Shown: one piece after another, positions 1 through 9,789 of the stretch
Layout: every line of letters starts with the position of its first letter
How positions within the stretch are numbered: position 1 is the first letter of the stretch
From: Alphaproteobacteria bacterium
GTDB lineage: Bacteria > Myxococcota_A > UBA796 > GCA-2862545
DNA length: 64,000 nucleotides
Assembly (NCBI GenBank): GCA_020632875.1
Contig: JACKET010000016.1
Span: 98,790 to 162,789 of the forward strand
Reading direction: 5' to 3'
The notes under the pieces: generated by a model
Databases searched by the model: none
What the model saw: the letters and a program-made list of their open reading frames with translations, nothing else
What the model was told of the DNA's origin: nothing
Position numbers and translations under genes: made by a program

Positions 1-210
1 ACGACGCGCTTCGGCAACCGCATCGTGAGCCGCGGTAACCGCGTCGTCTCCGGCGGCACGCTCATCGCGGGGGCCGGCTACCGGCTCGGTCTCGGCGACC
101 TCGTGGCGGAGCTCCGGTGGTCGTCGCTCCCGGGGCCCGGCGGAGAGGTCGGTTTCACCGGCAATCTCGGCGGGCTTGCGATCGGCGTCGGCTTCAGGTT
201 GGTGTACTAG
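1..210 (+). CDS. C-terminal end of an outer-membrane beta-barrel protein (5' end outside window)
   Basis: The reading frame is open from the first base and stops with TAG at 208-210, so only about 69 C-terminal residues are visible. They alternate polar/glycine and hydrophobic positions (GAGYRLGLGDLVAELRW, then GGLAIGVGFRLVY) and end in a short strand with aromatic residues, as C-terminal strands of outer-membrane barrels do. No start codon can be assigned. The next gene begins with GTG directly after this stop and in the same frame, so the two are probably co-transcribed. The barrel call rests on strand pattern only; the family is not identifiable from this fragment. Confidence 0.6.
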   Translation, partial: TTRFGNRIVSRGNRVVSGGTLIAGAGYRLGLGDLVAELRWSSLPGPGGEVGFTGNLGGLAIGVGFRLVY

Positions 211-3200
211 GTGACACCGCTCCTGCCGATGCTGCTCGCGTGCGGGGTCCGACTGCCGGACCCGGTGCTGCAGTCCGTCGAGCCCGACCGCGGCTGGAAC
301 GGCGAAGAGACGGTCATCTCGGTCGAGGGCGCGAACTTCTACCCGCAGGTCGAGATCAACGCGAACCGGCGCGACGAGTACGACCTCGATCGGGGCTTCT
401 CGGCCATCCTCCGCTCCGAGGTGGCGGGGGAGTACGCGCTCGGCAGCGTCTCCGCGCTCGACTACGAGCACCTCCGCGCGGTCGTGGGGCCGGGCCTTCC
501 CGCGGGCATCTACGACCTCGTCGTCGTGTCGCCGACGGGCCGCGAGGCCGTGCTGCCCGCGTCCTACACCGTGTCCAACACCCGCGCCGACAAGCTCGAC
601 ATCTCCGCGCTCGACGTCGTGGCCGAGGTCAACACGCCCGAGCCGCTCGCCATCCGGCTGCTCGGTCCCGACGACGAGGTCGTCCAGACGGATCTCGAGG
701 TCGAGGTGCGCGTCCAGGCCGTCGGGGGCGGGCTGGTCGACGGCACGTTCTCGTCGCCCGACCTCGAGAACGTCATCATCGCGCCGAATGGCCAGTCCCT
801 CACCGGATTCCTCGGTCCCGACGGGGTGGGGGACATCTCGCTCTCCGTGGGCACCCCGGGTCGCGTGGAGGTCGTCGTCGCGCCGCTCGACCCCACGAGC
901 GCCATCCGCGCCGACACGCTCGAGCTGCAGTGGGAGCCGGGCCAGGACCTCGTGAGCATCGTCACGCTCCCGCCCACGCCCGTGCCTTTCGAGGTGGTCG
1001 CCGGCGAGCCCTTCGACGTCGAGGTCCGCGTGGAGGACCAGTTCGGGAACCCCGTCGAGGACGAGGACATCTCGATGCTGCTCGTCTCCTCCTGCGGCGG
1101 CGTGTTCCGGTTCCTGGACGGCCCGCAGACCACGTCGGTCACGCTGTTCGACTCGACGGTCTTCGGGAACGACTGCTCCGACGCGCCGCTCCGGTTCAGC
1201 ATCATCGCCGGGCCGCCCGGAGAATCGGGCCCGATCACGGTCCTCCCGGCTTCCGTCTCGAGCTTCGGCGTCGTCACCGGCACGACGCCGATCCGGGCCG
1301 GCGACACGAAGTCCGCCGACATCACGCCGCGCGACCCGTGGGGCAATCGCACCGCATTCACCGGAACCGTCGTGTTGAGCGACACGGTCGGCGGGCTCCA
1401 GGGCTCCGACTGCATCCCGTCCGGGTTCAACGACGTGAACTGCCGCTTCGTGAGTGTGCTCGCGGGCGACGCCATCCGGCTCGTCGCCGAGTCGGGCGCC
1501 ATCGCGGGGGAGAGCGGTCCCTACGTCGTGCGTCCCAAGCTCGCCGTCGACGCCCTGTCCGTCGAGCTCCTCGACACGGGAGTCGCCGGAGAGCCCGTGC
1601 ACGTCGCGCTCTCGCCGACGGACGAGTACGGCAACGTCCTGCCGGCGGCCGATCTCGGCTCGTTCGCGATCTCGGCCACCGACGATCTGGCCGAGGTCGA
1701 GTGCGCGGTCGACACGCCGCTCCCCGACGGTCGGATGGTGCAGGCGTGCGTCCTCGTCACCGCCCGTCCCGACGCGACGCTGACCTTCGACGTCGACGGC
1801 GTCCAGGCGGCCTCCGCCCCGTTCGAGGTCGTCAACGGCCCGCTCGCCGTCGCCACGGCCGTCACGCCCGCGTCCGTCGTCGCGGGCGACACGTTCGACA
1901 TCGCGATCACGGCGACCGACGCGTACGGGAATCCGTACGTCGTCCAGGCGATCGACACGGTCCAGATCTTCGACCCCGGCGGCGCGTTCGTCGGCGAGGT
2001 CCTGCTCGACGCGACGGGGCAGGGGAGCCAGCCCATACGCCTCGTGTCCGCGGGCTCGACGGTGCTCGACCTCGTGGCGGACGCGGTGGACGTGGGCGAT
2101 TCGTCCCCGATCTCCGTGCTGCCGGACGTGGGCGTCGCCCTCGTCGTGCGGCCCCTCGTGCCGTGGGCGTGGACGGGGACCGCGACCGCCGTGCGCGTCG
2201 AGTCCGTCGACCAGTTCGGGAACCGCGGCGCGGAGTCCACGAGCGTGACCGTCTCGGCGACCTCGGGCAACGGCGCGGACGTGAACGCGGCGCTGGTGAA
2301 CGGCGCGGCCACCACGACCTTCTCGTGGACGGCTCCGGCGCTGGGAGAGACGCTGCAGGCCGTCGGAGGCGGGCTCTCGGGCGTGTCCGCCGCGTTCGAC
2401 GTCGTCTCGGACTGCGGTGCGTCCGGGCCCACTGCGGTGCTCGACTTCGCGGGAGCCCCGTCCGGGCGGGCCTGCTGGGACGAGGTGTCGGAGTCCGCGT
2501 CGCTGGCCGGCTCGCTCGCCGGCACCGTGGTCGGCGCGTCGCCTCTCGCGCGCTACGCGACCTCGATCGCCGGCGCACCCGCGGTCGTCTCGGCGGGTCC
2601 GGGCCTCACGCTCATCGTTCCGAGCCTCGGCGAGAACCCGATCAGCGCGCTCGTGGCTGACCAGGCGGGGTGCGGGAGCGTCGCGTCGTCCACCATCTGG
2701 GCCGGTCCCGACGACGGGAACCCGGTCGGCGAGATCCCGCTCTCCGTCGATCAGCCCGTGCTGGCGGTGGGCTCGAACGCGACGGACATCGACATCGTCG
2801 GGGCCTTCGACTGCACCGGCGACCCGGCCTCCGGCGGCGTCGTTCGCGTGCGCTCCGATCGCGGCGAGCTCGTGGGGCCCGTGCCTTCGGGGACGGGCCT
2901 CGAGGTGCAGCTCGACGCGACGGGCAGCGCGACCTTCGCCCTCGACGCGTTCCCCGCGTCCACGGGCGGCACCGCGACGCTGGTGGTCGAGTCCGTTAGC
3001 GGCGGCGCCCGCGCGACGGAGACCGTGGAATTCGTCGGCGACGACCGGCTTCCGTGGGTCTACCAGCAGAGCCCGACCGGCGACACGACCGGCGCGGTCG
3101 ACGAGGTGGTCCTGACCTTCAGCGAGCCCATGCTGGCGGCCACGATGGTGCCCTCGGCGTTCCAGATCGACGGCCCCGTCGCGTCGTCCATCGACGATGT

Positions 3201-3726
3201 CGTGATGGTCGCCCCCGACACGTGGCAGCTCCTGCTCGACGCCCCGGTCTCCGCGGATGCCGGCACGTGGACGGTGATCGCGACGAACGCGGTCCGCGAC
3301 GCGGCCGGCAACCGCCTCGACGGTGCCGCGAACGGCACGGCGAGCGACTGGATCGGCGTGTTCGGCGACCTCCCCGGCGCGGCAGACCCGCTGAGCTGCA
3401 CGCCCGCCGTCTCGCGGTTCCGTCCCGACGGCGACCCCGGGCCCGGCGAGGAGGCCGACGTCTTGCACGTCGACCTCCAGACGGCTTCGCTGCCGGCCTG
3501 GTGGGTGGCGACCGTGGAGGACGCGTCGTCCGGCATCGTGATCCGCAGGCGCCTCGTGCCCACGGGCGTCTCCGACGCGTGGGAGTGGGACGGGCGCGAC
3601 GTGACCGAAGCGATCGTCCCGGACGGCACCTACGCCGTCACGATCCGCCCCGAGGACGGCCTCGGGAACCTGGGAGTGGGGTGCACCGTGCCCGTGCAGA
3701 TCGACAACGCGTTGGAGGTGCCTTGA
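211..3726 (+). CDS. Large Ig-like repeat lipoprotein (IPT/TIG, YGN-type Big repeats, Big_5, FlgD-Ig-like end)
   Basis: An 1171-residue protein predicted to be exported. The GTG start at 211 is the first possible one, because a same-frame stop precedes it. The N terminus MTPLLPMLLACG has a lipobox-like LLAC but a very short, uncharged n-region, so lipidation is plausible rather than certain. An IPT/TIG-like module follows (about 15-115, PDRGWNGEETVISVEGANF). At least five Ig-like modules then carry the YGN-type motif: QFGNP near 277, PWGNR near 376, EYGNV near 472, AYGNP near 571 and QFGNR near 668. A Big_5-like domain (VVLTFSEPM) starts near 950, and the C terminus (AWEWDGRD, VPDGTYAVTI) resembles the FlgD Ig-like fold. 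Such proteins are surface scaffolds or adhesins; no enzymatic motif is visible. It overlaps the next gene by 4 bases. Confidence 0.8.
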   Translation: MTPLLPMLLACGVRLPDPVLQSVEPDRGWNGEETVISVEGANFYPQVEINANRRDEYDLDRGFSAILRSEVAGEYALGSVSALDYEHLRAVVGPGLPAGIYDLVVVSPTGREAVLPASYTVSNTRADKLDISALDVVAEVNTPEPLAIRLLGPDDEVVQTDLEVEVRVQAVGGGLVDGTFSSPDLENVIIAPNGQSLTGFLGPDGVGDISLSVGTPGRVEVVVAPLDPTSAIRADTLELQWEPGQDLVSIVTLPPTPVPFEVVAGEPFDVEVRVEDQFGNPVEDEDISMLLVSSCGGVFRFLDGPQTTSVTLFDSTVFGNDCSDAPLRFSIIAGPPGESGPITVLPASVSSFGVVTGTTPIRAGDTKSADITPRDPWGNRTAFTGTVVLSDTVGGLQGSDCIPSGFNDVNCRFVSVLAGDAIRLVAESGAIAGESGPYVVRPKLAVDALSVELLDTGVAGEPVHVALSPTDEYGNVLPAADLGSFAISATDDLAEVECAVDTPLPDGRMVQACVLVTARPDATLTFDVDGVQAASAPFEVVNGPLAVATAVTPASVVAGDTFDIAITATDAYGNPYVVQAIDTVQIFDPGGAFVGEVLLDATGQGSQPIRLVSAGSTVLDLVADAVDVGDSSPISVLPDVGVALVVRPLVPWAWTGTATAVRVESVDQFGNRGAESTSVTVSATSGNGADVNAALVNGAATTTFSWTAPALGETLQAVGGGLSGVSAAFDVVSDCGASGPTAVLDFAGAPSGRACWDEVSESASLAGSLAGTVVGASPLARYATSIAGAPAVVSAGPGLTLIVPSLGENPISALVADQAGCGSVASSTIWAGPDDGNPVGEIPLSVDQPVLAVGSNATDIDIVGAFDCTGDPASGGVVRVRSDRGELVGPVPSGTGLEVQLDATGSATFALDAFPASTGGTATLVVESVSGGARATETVEFVGDDRLPWVYQQSPTGDTTGAVDEVVLTFSEPMLAATMVPSAFQIDGPVASSIDDVVMVAPDTWQLLLDAPVSADAGTWTVIATNAVRDAAGNRLDGAANGTASDWIGVFGDLPGAADPLSCTPAVSRFRPDGDPGPGEEADVLHVDLQTASLPAWWVATVEDASSGIVIRRRLVPTGVSDAWEWDGRDVTEAIVPDGTYAVTIRPEDGLGNLGVGCTVPVQIDNALEVP

Positions 3727-4415
3727 GCGAGCTCGACGAGCGCGAGCTGCTTCGCCTGGCGGAGCTGGCGGAGGCCGGCATCGCCGCGGCCTCGCTGGTG
3801 CACGAGGTGCGCCAGCCGCTGTTCGCGCTGCGGGCCATGGCGCAGCTCGGCCAGCAGAGCGCGGAGGGCGTCCGCATGGACGAGGTGCTCGCGCTGGTCG
3901 ATCACCTCGAGTCCCTGCTGGCGGCGTGGTCCGACGTGGGACGGCGCGAAGAGGCCCGGATCTACGACGTGCGCGAGGTGGTGGCCGGCGTGGTGCGGAT
4001 GCTGGAGGGGCGCCGGCGCCAGGTGGCCGCGCAGATCGCGGTCGTCGACGGGCCGTCGGTGTGGGCGCACGGCCCTCCGTTCGTCGCGCGGCAGGTCGCG
4101 CTGAACCTACTGCTGAACGCGCTCGACGCCGTCGCACCGGGCCCGGAGCGCCAGGTGCGCGTCGAGATCCGGATGACGACGAACCGCGCGACCCTCGTGG
4201 TCGACGACACCGGCCCGGGGGTCTCCGATTCGGTCGCCGACCGGATGTTCGAGCCGTTCGTCACGACCAAGCCCGCCGATCGCGGCACCGGGCTCGGCCT
4301 GTACGTCGCGCGCCGGCTCTGCGAGGAGCAGGGCGGCGAGCTGCGCCACGAGCGGCTCGCGAGCGGCACGCGGATGGTGGCTCAGTTCTCGACGGGGCCC
4401 ATGAAGAACGCGTAG
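3723..4415 (+). CDS. Compact soluble sensor histidine kinase
   Basis: A 230-residue protein with only the two catalytic modules of a histidine kinase. The H-box is LVHEVRQPLFAL near residues 24-35. The ATP-binding domain has an N-box (ALNLLLNALDAV), G1 (VDDTGPGV), an F-box (FEPFVTTK) and G2 (GTGLGLYVARRL). No transmembrane segment or sensor domain is seen, so it should act in the cytoplasm with an unseen partner; no response regulator is nearby. The start is chosen as TTG at 3723, which overlaps the previous stop in a TTGA arrangement; no in-frame start lies close downstream. Its 3' end runs 34 bases into the convergent TPR gene. HPK4-type NtrB/Ntr-like kinases have a similar H-box, but the subfamily is not certain. 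Confidence 0.85.
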   Translation: MSELDERELLRLAELAEAGIAAASLVHEVRQPLFALRAMAQLGQQSAEGVRMDEVLALVDHLESLLAAWSDVGRREEARIYDVREVVAGVVRMLEGRRRQVAAQIAVVDGPSVWAHGPPFVARQVALNLLLNALDAVAPGPERQVRVEIRMTTNRATLVVDDTGPGVSDSVADRMFEPFVTTKPADRGTGLGLYVARRLCEEQGGELRHERLASGTRMVAQFSTGPMKNA

Positions 4416-4855
4416 TAGCTGCTCGTCTCGTCGGTCGGGTCGAGGTCGGACGCCTTCTGGAAGTGCGTGCGGCTCTCTTCGACGATGGCGTGGAACCGCT
4501 CGGGGTCGCCGAAGATCACGTCGTCTTCGTCGGCGGTGCGGCGCAGGATCTCGGCGAGCTGGGCGTGGCACACGGCGAGCACGACGTGCGCGGGCACGTC
4601 TTCGGTCCACTGCTGGCCCGAGAGCAGGATCTTCAGCGCCTCACGCGTGTGCTCTTCGGCGTCTTCGAGGCGGTCGGTGTCGAGCAGGATGCGGCCGAGC
4701 AGCAGGTGCGGCTCGGCGAGGCGCGGCTCGACGCGGAGCACCGCGCGCAGCTCGTCTTCGGCCGCGTCGGTCTTGCCCGCGGCATGGAGCTCGACCGCGC
4801 CCACGAACTGCTGGGACAGGGCTTCGAGCTTCTCTTCGTCGTGATCTTCGGTCAT
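4382..4855 (-). CDS. Small TPR-like protein
   Basis: A 157-residue, acidic, all-helical protein starting MTEDHDEEKLEALSQQ. It contains TPR-like helix pairs (AAGKTDAAEDELRAVLRVEP, then HLLLGRILLDTDRLEDAEEH) and a final repeat with DPTDETSSYYAFFMGP. There is no signal peptide, so it is probably cytoplasmic and mediates protein contacts. The ATG overlaps the stop of the FxsA-like gene (ATGA), making it the last gene of a mazG-fxsA-TPR transcription unit. Its last 34 bases overlap the end of the convergent histidine kinase gene, so no room is left for a terminator between them. The specific role is unknown. Confidence 0.75.
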   Translation of the reverse strand: MTEDHDEEKLEALSQQFVGAVELHAAGKTDAAEDELRAVLRVEPRLAEPHLLLGRILLDTDRLEDAEEHTREALKILLSGQQWTEDVPAHVVLAVCHAQLAEILRRTADEDDVIFGDPERFHAIVEESRTHFQKASDLDPTDETSSYYAFFMGPVEN

Positions 4856-5316
4856 GGCAGGTCGTCGAACGGGTTGGAGAACGGGTGGTGGGGATCTTCG
4901 AGGGTGGGCTGGGGGCCGCCGCCCGACGAGGAGCGGCCGGGGCCGAGCTCTACGAAGTCGAAGCGGCTCGCTATCGCGTTCACCACGCGCGGGGCGAGCC
5001 AGCGGCGTGTCGGCGGCGCGATGAACAGGAACCCGGCGAGGTCGGTGAGCACGCCCGGCGTGATGAGCAGCAGCCCGCCGGCCAGCACCAGGACCCCTTC
5101 GGCGAGGCGCGACCCCGGCGGCAGGCCGTTGCGGAGCTCTTCCGAGAGCTGCGACAGCACGCCGAGGCCCTCGCGCTTCGCGAGCCACGCCCCGAGCGTG
5201 CCGGTGCCGACGACGATCAGGAACGTCTGCCACGGCCCCAGCCACGCGCCGATCTGCAGCAGCAGGAACAGCTCGACGGCCGGGATCACCGTGAATGCGA
5301 GGATGAGCTTCCACAT
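4852..5316 (-). CDS. fxsA: FxsA-family membrane protein
   Basis: A 154-residue inner-membrane protein. The first 75 residues match the FxsA (DUF) family: MWKLILAFTVIPAVELFLLL, then WQTFLIVVGTGTLGAWLAKREG. A hydrophobic hairpin follows (GVLVLAGGLLLITPGVLTDL), then a conserved tail (FIAPPTRRWLAP). FxsA is known in E. coli for suppressing F exclusion of phage T7; its normal role is not established. The polar C terminus (GPGRSSSGGGPQPTLED) is typical of the family. ATG at 5316 shares bases with the mazG stop, and the TGA overlaps the TPR gene start, so the three are translationally linked. Confidence 0.85.
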   Translation of the reverse strand: MWKLILAFTVIPAVELFLLLQIGAWLGPWQTFLIVVGTGTLGAWLAKREGLGVLSQLSEELRNGLPPGSRLAEGVLVLAGGLLLITPGVLTDLAGFLFIAPPTRRWLAPRVVNAIASRFDFVELGPGRSSSGGGPQPTLEDPHHPFSNPFDDLP

Positions 5317-6086
5317 CAGTCGCCGCCCTTCAGCGCCTGCCAGCGTGCCTCGAGGGCCTCGCCGTCGAGTGCCGCGGCATCCCCGCCCTCGGCGCGCACG
5401 GCATCCTCGAGACGCCGGAAGCGGCGCGCGAACTTCCGCGTGGCGGCGCGAAGGCAGTCTTCGGCCGACACCCCCGCGTGGCGCGCGACGTTCACGACGC
5501 TGAACAGCACGTCTCCCAGCTCCTCTTCGACCCGGGAGATCTGCGCACCGTCGAGCGCTTCGTCCAGCTCGGCCAGCTCTTCGTCGAGCTTCGCCCGGGC
5601 GCCGTCGATCGACGGCCAGTCGAAGCCCGTGGAGGCCGCTTTCTTCCCGATGCGCTGGGCCTGGATCAAGGCGGGCAGGGCAGCGGGCACGCCGTCGAGG
5701 GCGCTCGGAGGGGTGCCGTCGCTACGCTCGGCCCGCTCGGCCGCTTTGATGGCCTCCCACCCGGGGAGCCCGGTGTAGTCGGCCCCCGCGAACACGTGCG
5801 GGTGGCGGCGCACCATCTTCTCGCACACGGTCGCCGCGGCGTCTTCGAGCGTGAACGCCTCGGCTTCTGCACGCATCTGCGCGAGCAGCGCGATGGTGAA
5901 CAGCAGATCGCCCATCTCCTCGCGCATCGCGCGATCGTCGCCCGCGTCGATGGCCTCGAGCACCTCGTAGACCTCTTCGACCAGCATCGGCCGCAGCGAG
6001 GCGGGCGTCTGGGCGCGATCCCACGGACAGCCGCCCTCGGCGCGCAGCGACCGCACGATCGCCATGAGCTCGTCGACACTTCCCAT
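5316..6086 (-). CDS. mazG: Nucleoside triphosphate pyrophosphohydrolase MazG
   Basis: A 256-residue protein with two tandem MazG folds, the length expected for full MazG. It hydrolyses (d)NTPs to NMPs and pyrophosphate and so cleans nucleotide pools. The N-terminal domain starts GGCPWDRAQT and holds the metal-binding EEVYEVLEAI and EEMGDLLF motifs. The C-terminal domain repeats them (KLDEELAELDEAL, then EEELGDVLFSVVNVARHAG), with RRFRRLE and LEARWQALK at the end. ATG at 6086 is preceded by GGGAGGA, spaced about 7 bases. It heads a minus-strand trio with fxsA and the TPR gene and is divergent from the kinase gene at 6173. Confidence 0.93.
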   Translation of the reverse strand: MGSVDELMAIVRSLRAEGGCPWDRAQTPASLRPMLVEEVYEVLEAIDAGDDRAMREEMGDLLFTIALLAQMRAEAEAFTLEDAAATVCEKMVRRHPHVFAGADYTGLPGWEAIKAAERAERSDGTPPSALDGVPAALPALIQAQRIGKKAASTGFDWPSIDGARAKLDEELAELDEALDGAQISRVEEELGDVLFSVVNVARHAGVSAEDCLRAATRKFARRFRRLEDAVRAEGGDAAALDGEALEARWQALKGGD

Positions 6087-6172
6087 TCGGGCTTCCTCCC
6101 GTCCGAGTTCGTTCGACCGCCGGCCCTCGGGAGGACAACGGGGTAGGATGGCAGGCGTTTCCCGGGGGTTGT

Positions 6173-7633
6173 GTGACCACGTCAGGCCCGCAGCAGTTCG
6201 GCGACTATCACCTGCTGGAGAAGATCGCGACCGGCGGCATGGCCGAGGTGTGGCGTGCGCGGGCGTACGGCCTCGCGGGCTTCGAGAAGATCCTCGTCAT
6301 CAAGAAGGTCCTCGACTCGCTCGCGAGCGACGACGAGTTCATCAAGCTCTTCATCGACGAGGCCCGCATCGCGGTCCAGCTGCTGCACGTGAACATCGTG
6401 CAGGTCTTCGATCTGGGTGAGGTCAACGGCCACTACTACATGGCCATGGAGTACGTGCACGGGCAGGATCTGGCCCGCCTGGTCGCGCGTTCCCGCAACC
6501 TCGGCCCGTTCCCCATCCCGCTGACGCTGTTCATCATCAGCGAGGTGCTCAAGGCGCTGCAGTTCGCCCACGCGCGCACCGACGAAGACGGCAACCCGCT
6601 GCACATCGTGCACTGCGACATCTCCCCGCAGAACGTGCTCGTCAGCTACTCGGGCGAGGTCAAGATCACCGACTTCGGCATCAGCCGCGCGGCGTTCCAG
6701 GCGAAGAACCTCCACGAGGTCATCCGCGGCAAGTACGCCTACATGGCGCCCGAGCAGGTCGACGGCAAAGAGCTCGACGGCCGCACCGACCTGTTCTCGC
6801 TCGGCGTCGTGATGTTCGAGCTCCTCACGGGCCGGCGCCTGTTCAAGGCCAAGACCCGCGACGAGACCATCGCGCGCGTCCGGCGGGCGGACGTGCCATC
6901 GCCGCGCACCTACCGCCCCGAGATCAGCGAAGACCTCGAAGCCATCGTGCTGAAGAGCCTGCGCGCGCTGCCCGACGACCGGTACCGCGATGCGGGCGAG
7001 ATGCTCGAGGCCATCGGCGTGCTCATGGTCCAGGAGGGCCACCGCGCCACCAACAACGACCTCGCGGCGTTCGTGCGCAACGTCATCGAGACCGCTGGCA
7101 AGCCGCAGCCGAAGCAGCCGTCCCAGGGGGCCACGTCGCCCCAGGCCGTCGTCGTGCTGGCCGCCGAGGCCGCGCCTCCGCCGCGGTCCCTCGCGAGCCC
7201 CAAGACCTCGCTCGCCGGCCTCGCGCAGGAGTGGGCGGGCATCGTCACCGAAGCGGGCGGCGAGATCTGGGAGCGCGAGAACAGCAGCATGCTCGTGTGC
7301 TGGCTCGCCGAAGACATGCGCACCGCGCTCGCCGACGCCGTGAAGTGCACGCTCGCGCTGAAGTCCGTGAGCACCAAGGCCGGATACCGCCTGTCGGCGG
7401 GCGTCGCGCCGGGCGTCGCGCGGATCGACTCGGGCACGCGGCGCCCTGGCGAAGGCTGGGAGCTCGCGGGCCCGTTCTACCTTGCGCGCTGGATGATGAA
7501 CCTCTCGGCGCATCGCGGCCGCCCTCTGCTCACCGAGGTCGGCGCCAAGGCCGTGGGGCAGATGCCCACGAACCTCCTCGGCCGCATCTCCATCCTCGGC
7601 AACCGCTACATCAACCTGTACGAGGTCGGTTGA
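6173..7633 (+). CDS. Ser/Thr protein kinase with a degenerate class III cyclase-like C-terminal domain
   Basis: A 486-residue protein. Residues about 10-290 form a Hanks-type kinase: a glycine loop (IATGGMAEVWRA), the VIKK lysine at 44, the catalytic loop HCDISPQN with Asp149, DFG at 167-169, YMAPEQ, and RTDLFSLGVVMFELLTG. All catalytic residues are present, so it should be active. No transmembrane segment follows. Instead, after a Pro/Ala linker (about 300-340), the last 140 residues resemble a class III nucleotide cyclase: EAGGEIWERENSSMLVCW, YRLSAGVAPGV, then GWELAGPFYLARWMMNLSA and RPLLTEVGA. The metal-binding aspartates of active cyclases are not apparent, so a regulatory or nucleotide-sensing role is more likely. 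GTG at 6173 is the start. The stop overlaps the downstream DUF2058 gene by one base. Confidence 0.85.
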   Translation: MTTSGPQQFGDYHLLEKIATGGMAEVWRARAYGLAGFEKILVIKKVLDSLASDDEFIKLFIDEARIAVQLLHVNIVQVFDLGEVNGHYYMAMEYVHGQDLARLVARSRNLGPFPIPLTLFIISEVLKALQFAHARTDEDGNPLHIVHCDISPQNVLVSYSGEVKITDFGISRAAFQAKNLHEVIRGKYAYMAPEQVDGKELDGRTDLFSLGVVMFELLTGRRLFKAKTRDETIARVRRADVPSPRTYRPEISEDLEAIVLKSLRALPDDRYRDAGEMLEAIGVLMVQEGHRATNNDLAAFVRNVIETAGKPQPKQPSQGATSPQAVVVLAAEAAPPPRSLASPKTSLAGLAQEWAGIVTEAGGEIWERENSSMLVCWLAEDMRTALADAVKCTLALKSVSTKAGYRLSAGVAPGVARIDSGTRRPGEGWELAGPFYLARWMMNLSAHRGRPLLTEVGAKAVGQMPTNLLGRISILGNRYINLYEVG

Positions 7634-8199
7634 TGTCGCTTCGCGACCAGCTCCTGAAAGCGGGGCTCGTCTCGAAGAAAGACGCCCGCCGTGTGAACCA
7701 GGAGCTCAAGAAGGACCGCAAGGAGTCCCAGGGCTCCAAGCAGAAGAAGAAGGCCCTCGAGCGCGAGGCCCGCGCGGCCGAAGAAGCGCGACGCAACGCC
7801 GAGCAGGAGGCGCGGCTCGCCGAGCGCCGCGAGCGCACCGAGGCCCGCGACCGCTACGAGGCCGCGCTGCGCGTGCGGAACCTGATCCTCGGGAACCGCG
7901 TGAAGAACCGCGGCCCCCATCGATTCTTCTTCAAGGGTCGCGACGGCCGCACCGTCCACCGCATCGAGATCCAGGCGGGCGTCGCGAAGGAGCTCGCCAA
8001 CGGGCGCCTCGCCATCGCGCTGATCGACCACGGCACGCGCGAGGAGTACGTCCTCGTCGGCCGTTCCGCCGCCGACCGCATCGCCGAGGTCGACCCCTCG
8101 GTCCTCGTCCACTTCTGTCCCGGTCCCCACGCGCCCGATCCGTCCGAGGCGCTGATGGAGAAGGACTGGGAGCCGTCGCTGGGGCCTCACCGGGTCTAG
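7633..8199 (+). CDS. DUF2058 (YaiL-like) protein
   Basis: A 188-residue soluble protein of the DUF2058 family. The N terminus MSLRDQLLKAGLVSKKDARR is diagnostic and is followed by a long charged helix (about 25-85: KKKALEREARAAEEARRNAE) that should form a coiled coil. A compact domain then carries RFFFKGRDGRTVHRIEI and YVLVGRSAADRIAEVDPSV. The function of the family is not established; members are nucleoprotein- or polysome-associated in annotation only. ATG at 7633 lies inside the kinase stop (TGATG), so the pair is translationally coupled. The stop is followed at once by the GAGCC-rich head of an intergenic repeat element. Confidence 0.85.
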   Translation: MSLRDQLLKAGLVSKKDARRVNQELKKDRKESQGSKQKKKALEREARAAEEARRNAEQEARLAERRERTEARDRYEAALRVRNLILGNRVKNRGPHRFFFKGRDGRTVHRIEIQAGVAKELANGRLAIALIDHGTREEYVLVGRSAADRIAEVDPSVLVHFCPGPHAPDPSEALMEKDWEPSLGPHRV

Positions 8200-8703
8200 C
8201 CTGGAGCCGGGAGCCGGATCGAGCTTCGACCGTCCCGAGGCATCACGCAGATGACGCAGAAGGACGCAGATGACGCAGAGACGAGGCCGCCCCGGGTCGA
8301 ACGTCTTCGCCTCCCCGGAGCGCCGAGCGGGCCTTCTTGCGGATCGGATTCGAGACTCACCAGAGCAGGCCGGCGTTTCGGCTGCTCCTGATAGGGATCC
8401 GCCAACGGCCTCCCCGTCCCTCGGAGTTTCGGAGAGTGGCACCCCGTGCCGGACTGGATCAGGAGTGGTGCATACCGATCCCACGTCACCGAGCAGGTGG
8501 GCGTGCTCTGGTGAGTCCCGCTGTCGATCGGGTTGCAGGACCTCTCCCACGATCGGGGCGAGCACGCGGCCCGCCCCGTCGACGCCCTCGACTCTGCGTC
8601 ATCTGCGTCCATCTGCGTCATCTGCGTGATGCCGGGCGATCGGGGCTCGACAGCGTCGGCAGCCGGGAAACCGGGCTCCAGGCTCCCGGCTCCAGGCTCC
8701 GGC
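8200..8703. repeat. Convergent intergenic region with an inverted pair of family A repeats
   Basis: No gene is supported here. From the left stop codon come CCTGGAGCCGGGAGCCGG, GATCGAGCTTCGACC and the core CATCACGCAGATGACGCAGA (from 8241). A variable part then leads to the tail CTCACCAGAGCAGGCCGG (8356-8373). From the right, reading minus, the stop at 8704 is followed by GCCGGAGCCTGGAGCCGGG, the same core (8592-8630, plus-strand form CTGCGTCATCTGCGTCCATC) and a GCTCTGGTGAG tail near 8512. The two copies thus face each other between the convergent genes and each starts at a stop codon. A bidirectional terminator, mRNA 3' end element or mobile repeat are all possible. Confidence 0.8.

Positions 8704-9789
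<1,086 letters not shown>

Noticed and set aside
564..1502. Minus-strand ORF of 312 residues inside the Ig-repeat gene
   Set aside because: Ser/Thr/Pro-rich shadow frame of the real plus-strand protein; no start signal.
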